From positions 4,596,001 through 4,660,000 of the forward strand of contig JBBPUQ010000002.1 of the NCBI GenBank assembly GCA_038501195.1: 64,000 nt of DNA, written 5' to 3'. The notes beneath the pieces were generated by a model. That model did not search any database. It was not told the DNA's origin and saw nothing but the letters and a program-made list of their open reading frames with translations. Of this stretch, positions 37,522-48,425 are shown piece by piece (position 1 is the first letter of the stretch; each line of letters starts with the position of its first letter). The DNA comes from Nemania diffusa (taxonomy: Eukaryota > Ascomycota > Sordariomycetes > Xylariales > Xylariaceae). The position numbers and the translations under genes were made by a program.

Positions 37522-39009
37522 ATGGATACTCTCCCCGTCGAGCTCCTCAGGCTCATCTACTCATACTGCGATCTCGAATCGGTCCCCAACCTGCGCGCCG
37601 TGAGCCCAACCCTCGCAGATGTCGGCTATGAGTACCTGGTCTCACCACACTTTACTTCGCTCAATTGGCGCAATGACATTGACCGGCTACATAATATCGC
37701 ACTTCACGAACGCCTGAGAGGGAGTATCCAGTCGATCAATATCTTCCTGGGACAATTGTCGTATTACGATGCATGGAGCGCTTCGTGGTAGGGAGATCCC
37801 CCATTTCTTAATTGCTGTGCCGCTGTCACAGCACTACCTACAGAGTACCTATATTATCCCCGCGCGCCAGGGATCTTCTCGGGAACCGACCCTACAGTAG
37901 ATCTGGCGGTTCGGGGGGTTGAATCCTTCATCTCATTTCATGCCGTGTCTCGACGTCCAGCTAATATATACCTAAGTAGGGCCCAGCATTTCGTAGCACC
38001 ACCAGCGGAGCGTGCTGAGTTGATGTCACATGCTCGAGTGGAATTCGACAGCATTGCATCCGGGCGTAAGAAAGTCGGACCCCTCCATCTGAGGTCTGAC
38101 GATCTCCGCGAGGCCTGTTCGGCGTTGCCTAATCTTCGGCATCTCGAGGTTTCCTTCTCAACATGCCCGTCCATGCTCAACAACAAGTTCATCCAGGAGG
38201 CCTTCTTCTGGCCCAACTGCAGGAAGCTGGACCGCCAGGAAACCTACCAGAACCTGGATGCCGTCATGTTCGCTCTCCACGGAGTCAAGCTCTCTTCGTT
38301 CAAGGTCGACCGACTGCCGCTCGAGGTTTTCCGGATACATAACCATCGCGCGAATTGGTTCGCCCATGCACAGTCCTTCAGCAATCTGTCCAGCCTGAAC
38401 CTCACTCTCGATCCCTCTGGACTACAGGGTCCATCTTCGGCATTCAGGGCCGTGAATGGACTAGGTCGTATACTTCAGCTGGCCAGCAACGTCAAGCAGC
38501 TGAAGCTCGCCTTCCACCCTTATACGAGCGAACATTCCAAGTTCACCCTCTCTTTCGCAGGGCTCCTTTTTGGCTTTACCTACACGCAGCTCACAGAACT
38601 AATACTAGAAGGCGTGTCTTGCGACGAGGAGGATCTCAAGGAGTTCCTAGGCAGACACGGCGCCACCTTGACTCGACTGCGACTGGGTGGCCGTGGACTC
38701 GCGAAGCCGTTCGAGGCATCACACGGCGGCATCCATCTCTACGAGGGAACATTCCGATCGTTATTCACTAGTTTCCGCACCAAGTTGCCGAAGCTGGAGC
38801 GCATGCACCTCGAGGGCATATTCGATTGCGAGCGTCACGATGTGCCCGCGCACGAGACGTACAATTTCTACCCTCTCACCGACGAGAACTGGGAAGAAGT
38901 CCCTAAGCCCGCATGGGTCCGAGAATCGCGAAAGACCATCAGCTGCCAGCCCTTCGAGCAATACGTTCTCCACGGCGGTGCTTACCCTGTTGGTAACGCG
39001 TTGGTTTAG
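37522..39009 (+). CDS. F-box-like domain protein
   Basis: Probable F-box protein of unknown target. Two exons, 37522-37787 and 37980-39009, joined across a 192-bp intron (donor GTAGGG, acceptor AAGTAG, branch GCTAATA), give 431 residues. The short F-box is at the very N-terminus (MDTLPVELLRLIYSYCDLESVPNLRAVSPTLADVG). The rest contains regularly spaced leucine segments (LPNLRHLEVSF, FSNLSSLNLTLD, ASNVKQLKLAF, TQLTELILEG, LTRLRLGGRGL, LPKLERMHLEG) that look like degenerate leucine-rich repeats, as in many fungal F-box/LRR proteins. The donor is weak, but the junction restores the frame exactly and both exons use GC-rich codons. No membrane segment or signal peptide is seen. Confidence 0.8.
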
Positions 39010-40452
39010 CAAGATGATTAATCCTTCGGTGGATCGCTCCATCGCCTCTCGAGGACTACTTAGGACTATCGCTCACCGCCACATGGAAGCTTGGGCACTT
39101 CGGATTGTAATTAAATTGGATCACGCACGCATTTGATTGTCAGCACAACTCACCGTCCCTTTTCGACTCTATGTACCACGCGACACATTCTTGCATGACT
39201 AGGGCACTTAGTGTCCCGAAACTGGCGTTTACGAGCGCTTTTCATTTCTTCATTTTTATTTCATTTTTCTTGGACATGAAAAAGAGAAACGCAGCATGTT
39301 AACGAAACCAAACCGCCTTGTCTCCACGCCGGACGTAATGGAGGCAAACTATTTTACAAATGATTTACGGCCGCCTCGACTCCATCTTATAGACAACATT
39401 GCACATACTTCCTCAGGGATTGTTAGGTACGGATATTGCGGCGTTTGTAAGGGAAATTGAAGTTTCTGTCAGAATGTTCATTTGGCTCCGAGCGAGGAAG
39501 ATGGAACAGTTCCACGGTCGTCCAACCTGTCCTTTTTTTTCTTTTTCTCTGTGTTCTAGCATATTTTTCTTCCGGATCATACGGTTGCATTACACTAGCA
39601 TGGTTGACAAATGGTACGGAAGAATCCGCACAGGGAGACACAAACTTAACAGATTGACTTGGTGCTACGTATTTTCTTAAGGGATGAGGTGAGGGGGGGG
39701 AAAGCTTATGAAATTGAAGATCTTGGGCTGTTAGGCCACCGCATCAAGTAGCTAGCATAAAACGCGAACACTTTGGGTTCTACAAACAAAAATTGACGAT
39801 CACAATTGTCCCGTTCTCCTCATTTTCAGTGGCTTCGTGTGGCCTCCGCCTTTTTACACCGTCGGCCCCCAGAGTCCCACATGTATCTGGTCTACCCAAC
39901 TCTAGGGATGGCCGCAGCCCTCTCCTAAAATCTCACCCGTTTGGCGGTGAGATAAGCTGGCATAGTGCGGCTCAACAGACACGTCCTTGGTAAGAAAAAA
40001 CACCCTCTGAGGGTGAGATTTGTCGTCACATGTCCGGCTTTAGTTGTGAGACACGCGCACGGAACACGACAGGATTTATCACGAGACAGCGAGGACATCG
40101 GTGACGAGATGGCTTGTAGTATTGGTCCACGCCCCGGGTTGTTTCCGAAACCTTCCATCGTCATTACCGGAAAGGTCTCACTCATCCCTTGCGCGCCCAG
40201 ATCGTCCCAGCAATCCCACCGCACGTGGGAAAATGGACCATTGGCGCCCGAATCCACCGGGGGCTGCTTACAGTACGTTCGGGCGTGCACTACATATACT
40301 CTGCCACCGGGACTTATCAATATTACCGGGCAGAATTACCTACAGATCTTACAAGTACATTGCAGTTGTCTGCTCGCGATGCCTTTCGACATTTTCCCCC
40401 CTCCCTCCCCCCACGCGTCCACATAGGTGATCAATAACCGACGAGTCAACAT
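39010..40452. other. Intergenic region between F-box gene and tRNA-Ser
   Basis: No gene supported. A T-rich tract is at 39530-39560. A cluster of inverted and direct copies of GGTGAGAT(TT) lies at 39928-40021. The last 150 bp are the upstream flank of tRNA-Ser. Confidence 0.5.
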
Positions 40453-40533
40453 GGCAACGTGGCTGAGTGGTTAAAGCGTATGACTAGAAATCATATCCCT
40501 TCGGGGTCGTAGGTTCAAATCCTGCCGTTGTCG
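40453..40533 (+). tRNA. tRNA-Ser (anticodon AGA)
   Basis: The 81-nt sequence folds into a type II (long variable arm) tRNA. The acceptor stem GGCAACG pairs with CGTTGTC (one G-U pair), with discriminator G. The D-arm is GGCTGAGTGGTTAAAGC. The anticodon stem TATGA/TCATA encloses loop CTAGAAA with AGA at positions 34-36. The variable arm CCC-TTCG-GGG is the serine hallmark. The T-arm is GTAGG-TTCAAAT-CCTGC, containing the B-box. There is no intron. Directly downstream only TTT is found; the next run of five T is at 40640-40644. Confidence 0.96.
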
Positions 40534-43500
40534 TTTCCTCATTCGTGGTAGCTTGAGGAGCTGGCGTCCTTTACTTACAGTAAGTGGGTAAAAGAATGGA
40601 GTTTGCTCAAGTGGGGATTATGTAATCTCCAACACGATCTTTTTCGTGCGTCTATTTTTCGACCTGGCTAGTGTTTTTTTCTTTTTTCTTTTTTCTTATT
40701 TTTCTTTTTCTTTTGGTTCGTTTCTACAACACGCACGCAGCACGCATGCTGTACTAAGCCGCCGGCGCCTGTGGCCTGTAGGTACCGGCCTGTCAAAACA
40801 GGCGCGGCGCGGCGTAGCGGGGTCTCACATTGGTTTAAGACGAGTTAGAGAACAGTAATGAGACATACATCAACAATGCAGCAAAGTCAGGCCACGATGC
40901 TGCGCAGGTCTGTAGGCGTAGCTAGGTAGGCAGTCCACATATCCAGTAGATAGTATAGGGCATGCCTAGTGGAATGCATAGACTAAGTTAGACTAAGTGT
41001 GATCCACCACCCTTCAACCACACCTTTACGAAGCGCGGGTGCGATACCGCGTATATCTATACGCATATAGTAGGTACAGTAGGAATCTGTCAAGCTCGCA
41101 TTCCGGCTATGTTCTATGTTGTGAAATGGAATGGGCGGACTAGCTACCGGCATACTTCCCATGTGCACTAGGCAAGCCTATAAACACACACACACACACA
41201 CGCACACACGCACAACATGCACGTTTAGCGAACAGCCAGTTATGCCTGGATATCTATGTACCACCAATGCAAGAGACCCGGGCATTCGCCTGCCTAAGCT
41301 GGGTGGGGGACAGATGTGATGGATGTGATTACCGGGCTTGTCTATGTTATCAGCTGATTTGCGTACGCAGCATGGAAGAAATCATCTGTTGAGGTCGCCC
41401 GCGGATAGGTGGGTTTGCTTCCCGGCGTCGTTCCATGGATAACACGATCTCTCCTAAGGAACCGGAATCTTCTATACTGCAGCACACCGGTCAACATTCA
41501 ATAATAATAATAATCATAACAACAACCATAACAATGACCAAAGTCAGCAGGGGATTGGTAATTCTCGTGATGACCTGTCTCTTGCGTTATTCAGCTCGGC
41601 TACCCAGCCGGCGGTCAGAAAGGAAACATCATTATCAAAGTCGCAACGCTTATTTGCTGCGGGCCGGTAGGACGAGGAGGCCCCTCACTCCCGATAACAA
41701 ATCGAGAGCGTTGATGAAACGTAGGCGAGGGACTTACTAGTCATCCTACGTAATATACCTACTGTATGTATGTCATATACTTGTATAAGTGTGGACCTGC
41801 TTGGTTCGGGGATCGCTGGTCGGGATAGCCTTGTCTCGATCGCGCAGACGTGAAGAAAATGATGAAGGACCTGCCGTAGATTCCGTCTGATGAAATTCCC
41901 AACACCGTGGATAGGTGGCTGATCAGACAGAGGGCTGATGGTGTTAATTCGGTGGGGCCTCTGGGGCTTGGTGTTTCGGTGATGCAACTAATTCCCTTTT
42001 TTTTTGCTTTTGAATCCCCATTATCTCCTTGTCGCCAAGAATAGACCGCACTACTTACATATCCATGTACCACATAGTGTAGTCAGTCCTGATAGGAAAT
42101 ATGCGTACTTACTGCAGTAGACAGGTTTGTAGTAGATGTAGAATGTGATGCTATCCGAGCGGCAGGCAGGCTGTTCAGTCAGTCATAGTTTTTGACTAGG
42201 ATGTTTGCAAACGATGTGTGATGGGTAGGTAATCTGCAGATTCTGTAGTAATAAGCAAAACCCATTGTTATTGTTGCATTCAACAGAGCTTTTGTTCACC
42301 GCCGCCCCTCGGTAGTAGCCCCCAAGCTGCCATATGGGGGTCTAAATTAATTCACTGTGGTATTGGGTGCTGCGTATGCATAGATTACTACTTGCACCGT
42401 TGCAGAGAGATATATTAAGCAAGCTTGGCTAGATAATCCGCGCCTTGTTTGTCCTACCTCTCCCTTTCCCTCATACTACCTATTCTAATGTTTGTTATTA
42501 TAGCATACTTACCTCGGTATGTAATACGACGGTTCTAGTGTTAAGCTACTACCCAGACAGACTCTTTAGATACCGAGGTGAACTAAGCATTCAGCTGGAA
42601 TCCCGTCTTATGGTGTCGATCCGGTAGTTTCGGCTCGAGGTCGCAGGGGTAATACAGGGGTTCTTTTTTTTGTCATGGTAATTAGAGACGACAGACTGAC
42701 TGACCCGAGTCATGAGAAGTCTAGCCAAATCGTGGCGAAGACGTCAAGTTTTTTGCTCAACCTTGATAGGTATGGTGGCATGTGTTGGCCAGCCAGCTTG
42801 GCAGGGGGAAAAGACTTTGCAGTACTGTGGTATCTAGTGCAGCTTAGATAATTATAGCTTCTCGAAGCTACTGGTGAAGTGTTTGTGTTTAGTTAGCTCC
42901 GTAATTGGCACCGGCGGCAGCGGGTGGGTTTGAGCTCTTATTAGTGTAGTGTAGGCATATTCCGTCAACTATTCGCGATCTCGAATACGTAAATTCTCAC
43001 TTTCTACCTACCTACTGGCAATGTTTTCTTGTCTACGCTTGCACCTATTTTTTTTACAAAGGCACTGCAGCTAGCTGTTATGTGTGACACACATATCATA
43101 AGAGTCTCTAACCTAGAGTCTCACTTATCTCCCGCAGGTTTACACAGGAACAAGGTAAGATAAGACATGCACTATAAGTAACTTTCTACTTGTCTCTGGT
43201 TGTACCAAGCAGATTGAAGCAATATCATATATCATTTTTTAGTCATATTTAAATTTCAACCTACTCAAAAGTAAGAAATATTGAATATTACATACTAGTT
43301 TCTTTTAAAAAATATTTTACGACTACTTCCGCTGTTCCCGCTTCTAGTCTTATTCTCGGACACCTAGCCTGCCTACCAACCTGTGATCAAGGTTTCCTTA
43401 CATATAATCTAGCCTGTTATACTACGCACTCATTTCTACGGGACTGTATGCACATACAACCGCCTATGCAGAGCTATGTATGAGATGTTCCTGGATTTTC

Positions 43501-44688
43501 AAGGAATGACCGCGCCCCTCTCCGCCCCAAACTCGTCCCAAAAGAGAATGAAAAAAGGGGGTTCGTGGATGAAGCACCATCGTTATTATTATCCCCAGCG
43601 CCAAGGCTCCCTAATAACCTGCCCCGTATTCCGTGCCGATGGGGTTATTCAAGCTATGCGTATGCGTACAGAGTACCACTCAGTAGAGTTTCCAAAGTCT
43701 ACTCAGCCAGCACAAGTTTATCATTCTGGCTACACCAACCATCAGCTCCGAGCTGCAGTGAGATATCCTGCTTTCTTGCCCTACCTACATAACAGCTAGT
43801 TAGTTCGCCTATGCGTACGGTTCACTCCACTTAATGCTTAGTTTCAGTGTAGGAAGTACAGTAGGGATACATACATAGAAATATTGTTTAAGATTCTAAT
43901 GTCAGGTAGGTTCCTCCTGCTCCTCCTTCATGACCACTACTAGATACCTACCTGATAACAGGTGTCTACCTACCTACTTAGGTACCAGGAGACTACTGTA
44001 TCTATGTTTTTCTCGCCGGACAAGTTTCCAATATTGCTCAGGTCAGGTCAGGTAGGTACCTCCTCGTGCGCATCCTGGATGTAACCCCAGTACAGTAGCT
44101 ACTGTAGGTACTGCAACCAGAGCAGGGGTGCGCCTGGCCCCCTCCAGCTCCTACACTAACGCTACCTACACCCACTACGGCTAGACTTGGCCTAGGCAGG
44201 TACGCTACAGTGCTGTACAGGCCCTCTGCATAGGTGGTATGCCCGGCCTAACGAGGACCCAAAAACGTCACTTTCGACCTGCAGCCGACGATCTGCCCTC
44301 CATCCTAACGTACCTGTCCAGCCTTCTGCTCCTCTCTGGTCAACGTCGTATAGTCAATGGTCCGTCTCATGATCTCTAGGTCGCAGGGTCGCAAGAGGAA
44401 CCTGGCTATAGTGAATTGCTACCTCGACCACCTACTGTTGTTATACATTGGCGGTGCCTACACTTAATAATTCATAATACAGAACTCAGGTCTCGCCCCC
44501 TCCCATTCCAGCCAGTTCGGCCCAAATTAAGTTTCTGGATGGAATTCCCTGACCCCGGACCAACCAACAATTCTCCGGCGATACCAAGAGCTGACAAGCG
44601 CTCCTTTGTCGCCTGCTGTACAACCCTCCGCCGCTAGGAGAGCGACCGCCGCTCGTCGTGCCCGTACCGGCGACCCCGTTCGACAGCA
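40534..44688. other. 4.1-kb gene-free intergenic region
   Basis: No protein or RNA gene supported. T-rich and CTTTT-repeat tracts are at 40670-40715. A (CA)n microsatellite is at about 41184-41215 and an ATAATA/ACAACA tract at 41500-41535. Repeated TACCTACCTA-type words occur at 43008-43016 and 43945-43985. Open frames up to 107 codons here (for example 43476-43799) show no recognisable domain. The last 300 bp are the leader of the SYLF gene. Confidence 0.5.
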
Positions 44689-46900
44689 ATGCAGCGTGTT
44701 TCGTCCCTGCTCCCGAGTTGGGATCGTAACCGGACGAGCGCCAGCAGCTACACGAGCGGCCATGCCCGCAAGAACAGCGTCGAAAGGGTTCGCGGCTGGG
44801 CCGACAAAATACCCTCGTCCCGCTCTTCCCGACTGGTCAAGGAAGCGTTCTGGCCTACCACGCTCGACAAGGAATGCGAAAAGGCTGCTCGCATATTGAA
44901 ATCGTTTTGCAGTACGTTCGGCACCTTGCTTGCACTCCCGTGGATGGCAGGGCCCCGAGACAGCTTCAGCTAATACCTACTAACACCGCCAAACAGGTGA
45001 TGGTTTCTCGACACCCGACGAGCGACCCGTAAGCTCCTTGACACACTCGAGTATGCACTCTTCAAACAGAGTCTTAAAAAAGATTCCCCCGAGATTAATA
45101 CAAAACGCTGTTGGACTGGCTGTGTTCACGTCAATGCGATCGGGACTATGGACCTCGGGCTCGGGAGGCAGTGGTGTCTTAATAGCGCGGAAAACTGATG
45201 GCACCTGGTCTCCGCCGTCCGGTCTGGTGCTGCAGACGCCCAGTCTAGGTTTCGTTATTGGGGTAGATATCTACGACTGCGTCTTGATTATCAATAACTT
45301 CACAGTCCTCGAAGCATTCGCACGGCCCAAGTTGACGCTTGGTACAGATGTCATTCTTTCTTCCGGCCCACTGGTAGCATTGGGTCTACTTGAGAATGAT
45401 GTCACATGGACTGACTTGAGCGACGCCGCTATCACATACGTGAAGGCGAAAGGGCAGTTCTCTGAAGTTAAATTAGAAGGCACCGTCGTCCAAGAGCGCA
45501 GTGATGAGAATGAAAGATTTTACGGCATGACCTTAGGCGTGGCAAAGATATTGTCAGGAGATATTAATCAAAGCCTTCCACAACTAAGGCCTTTGACCGA
45601 AGTGCTGAAAGCCGCCGAGGGGAGGGTAGACTACGATACGGCCCTTGTTGAATCGCTGTCATCTCAGCCAGCTCCAGGCGATGCCACAATCGAACCCTCA
45701 GCTACGCCACACTTGTCACCTACTTTTGGGCTCCCTACGGTTGATGACCCAGATCCGTTTGGTGTTATGGCTCTCGAGATGGCTGGAATTGGCATTCGCG
45801 AGGCTGGAACGCAACTACGACCTGAGAGTAATCAATTCGAGTACCACCCGAGCCCGACCAGCCCGGTCTTCCCCAAGGTGAAGCGGGGGAGCGTTGATAC
45901 CGCTATGTCGCGTAGCAATCGGGGTAGCTACATGTCTAACAAGACGGTTGGCACTGAAAAGAGCCAAGTCACGGATGCCTGCACGCAAACATTCGCAGCG
46001 ACGGCGGAAACAACACCAACGCATAGCCAAAGTCAGAGTGAGGATGGCAACCAACAACATTCGTCTGATGAAGTCCAGGAAGTTAAGGAGCCAATAGAGG
46101 TCGACTATACTAAAATTGATATTAGCTCTCTGCGGATGCTCTCCAACTTTCCAGACCTGGAGGAGACAATATCCGAGACCAACAATGACGTAGTAGCGAG
46201 AACTAATATTGAGGATGTGGGCGAGAGAAGTAGAGAGACCGAAACAAAAGAGGAAAAGGCTAGGGATCCAAGTCCTATTTCTACAATGGGCACCGAGACC
46301 GAGGGCGATGCAGACGACGAAGAGGATGGTAATAGCAGTATCTATGACCTAGATAATGATGCTATTGAAGATGAGGAAGAGTGTGACTCTGATGACGATC
46401 TGGATGATGAAGAGGAAGCTGTCGTCTTTGAGGTCGCTACGGCACAAGCTCCCACTCGGGTGGCTATGGTCGGCACCCAGGTAATGCAGGCCAAAGGAGC
46501 CGTAGTCAACATTCCCAAGAGGGTGCCGCCGCCGCTGCCAGTCCGCAGCCCAGCTCGCACCTCACGGAGGCGAAGCCAGATGCCCGATATTAGTAGCATG
46601 GTGAGCAGCCCTCTGAGGAAAGAATTCGACCCTGAAGAAATCTCACGTGGCGGTGCTACACCCAGAGCTTCTAAGCTATTAGAACCTGAAAATGATACAA
46701 CGGGAAACGAGGTATCTCAGTCTCCAAATAATGCAGCTGCCATTGAGACTGTTGAGAACCCTACAGATTCAGAGACTACATTAGTTCCTGAGTTGCAAGA
46801 GCGGTCCGAGAAGCGAGCAAGCCATAGCATGCCGTCCTCATCGACGGAAGCAGAGGCTGACCGAGTCTCTGACCACAAAATAACAACCTTGGTTGCTTAA
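44689..46900 (+). CDS. SYLF-domain protein (Ysc84/SH3YL1-like, no SH3)
   Basis: SYLF domains bind phosphoinositides and, in Ysc84, actin, and act at endocytic actin patches. Two exons, 44689-44911 and 44997-46900, joined across an 85-bp intron (GTACGT donor, ACTAAC branch, ACAG acceptor), give 708 residues. The N-terminus MQRVSSLLPSW is typical of the filamentous fungal form. The conserved entry to the domain is SFWP-like FWPTTLDKECEKAARIL in exon 1. The SYLF core in exon 2 (about residues 95-250) includes VLKKIPPRLIQNAVGLAVFTSM, RSGLWTSGSGGSGVLIAR, GFVIGVDIYDCVLI and LVALGLLENDVTW, with FYGMTLGVAKIL at the end. The last 450 residues are disordered, Ser/Thr/Glu-rich, with a long acidic run (EEDG to DDEEEA, about residues 535-575) and a proline-rich PPPLPVRSP that could bind SH3 domains. 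No SH3 domain is present, unlike yeast Ysc84. Confidence 0.88.
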
Positions 46901-47718
46901 TATGAGCGAGTTTCGACTCTCGCTCGGGGTTTTGTACGACAAGAAAAGGGGTATTAAGTCATGATCATTTTGAGCAACGCATGGGCAGGTTATGAGAATC
47001 GGGAAAGACATTCATGGGCGCTATCTGCAAGGTTTGTTGTATTATGAGGGGAAGGTATCTCGCGCGTGCCTCTGGTTTTTGGGTGTGGGTTTCTAACAAG
47101 GGGCTTATGACAGGCTAAGGAGGCGACAGCATCATAACAATACCCTAGTCAGCGTTGTTTTCTGTTTACAATACTGTACATATTCTACCTAATATTGACG
47201 GGACATGATTCGCGGGGCTTAGGGGCTTATGTGCTATAGGAACAGGCGCTGGCAGAGCAGTTGTGGTCCGCATAGCTACTTAGGAGTTACAGTAGTGTTT
47301 TGAAGAGGTACAAATAGAGGTACTGTTCAGAGTGAAGCAAGAGCAAGATCTCCAGAAGTAGGTATCTAATATATACTAGGCCGCGACCAGACGCGTGTGT
47401 AGTGTGCGATCTTACAGTACATAGGTACCTAGGTACTTGTGCTCTCGCTTTAATGCCTTTACCAATTCTAATTCCTACTGCGCTCTCAATATTTCCAACC
47501 TGTGCCGACCAACTTTTCATCCACCTTTTAACACTTCCAACAACCTGCCTCATACCTACTTACCACTCTGCCCTCATCCTAACTACGCCCTTTGAACATA
47601 CACACATTATTCGTCCATATCCACCCCATTTTTGGAGAAACACGGATTCAATCCATTTTCATACTGCTTGTGTCCCTCAAAAGGTTTCGGCCATTACACA
47701 GCAAGGTGTTACCCAAAC
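46901..47718. other. Intergenic region between SYLF gene and ARP9 locus
   Basis: Contains the SYLF 3' side and upstream DNA of the ARP9 locus. A perfect TACCTAGGTA palindrome is at 47426-47435. The region 47480-47700 is pyrimidine-rich, as in fungal promoters. No gene seen. Confidence 0.5.
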
Positions 47719-48425
47719 ATGCCCCGGCGTCGCAATACCGGCCGGGGTGGGTCTGATGCAGCAGCAGCAGCAGCAGCGCTGCCGACTGTAGGCGTGGTGC
47801 AAGCCCGCAGCCAATCACCGTAAGCCATTTTTTTCCTTGGCGGAAGGTTAGGCACACACCACTAATATTCTGGTACCTGCTTCTTCTCAGACCTCAGCCA
47901 CAGGATCAGGATCAGTTGTCGCAGCAGACCCAGCAATTGCAGCTAGAGCCACGGCCAGAGCACTACGACCACCACGCCCAGAGGAACGGAGCCGACAGCT
48001 TGACCACCACCGGATCCACAGGCAGCACCTGGACCCGCCCCTAGAAGCGCGTTGGTTCACGCGAGCTTGTGGCTATTCGACTCCCGCACTGGGCCGATTC
48101 TTCGTCGTCGTCTTTAGACGCAGCCTCGTCCGACGATAGCGAAACTCTCCAAGAAGACGGGAGTGACTCTAAAAAGAACACTAGCGATAACAGCAGCAGC
48201 AGCAGTAATAACAAAAACAGAAACGACTCCTCCTCCCCGCGTCCCCCCAAGACACCAACCAAGCGACACAAGTTTCCAAAAGCCAAATCAACGCCACGCC
48301 GAGAGCGAGCTCTACGTAGAGAATTTTTGCGCCAGCACAGCAAAAACAACAACAATAGTAGTTACGGCAACGGGCAATTGAACGCGACCGACGTTGGACA
48401 CGTGCGATTGGACGACCTTGACAAC
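47719..48425 (+). other. Uncertain coding or leader DNA upstream of ARP9
   Basis: An ATG at 47719 opens a frame MPRRRNTGRGG followed by seven Ala (GCA repeat) and ARSQSP, ending at a good donor GTAAGC (47820). An acceptor TTCTCAG at 47890 leads into a Gln-rich frame that stops at TAG 48042-48044. Immediately after that stop, 48045-48425 is open in the frame of ARP9 (KRVGSRELVAIRLPHW, then Ser/Asn-rich and basic PKTPTKRHKF). The TAG could itself be an acceptor, but no GT donor in the matching phase exists in 47891-48040, so I cannot build a clean model joining the parts. It may be a long ARP9 leader with upstream frames, an N-terminal extension with an unrecognised exon, or a small separate gene. 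Confidence 0.35.

Noticed and set aside
41184..41215. CA repeat as a CRISPR-like or telomeric array
   Set aside because: It is a simple dinucleotide microsatellite with no spacer structure and no TTAGGG units.
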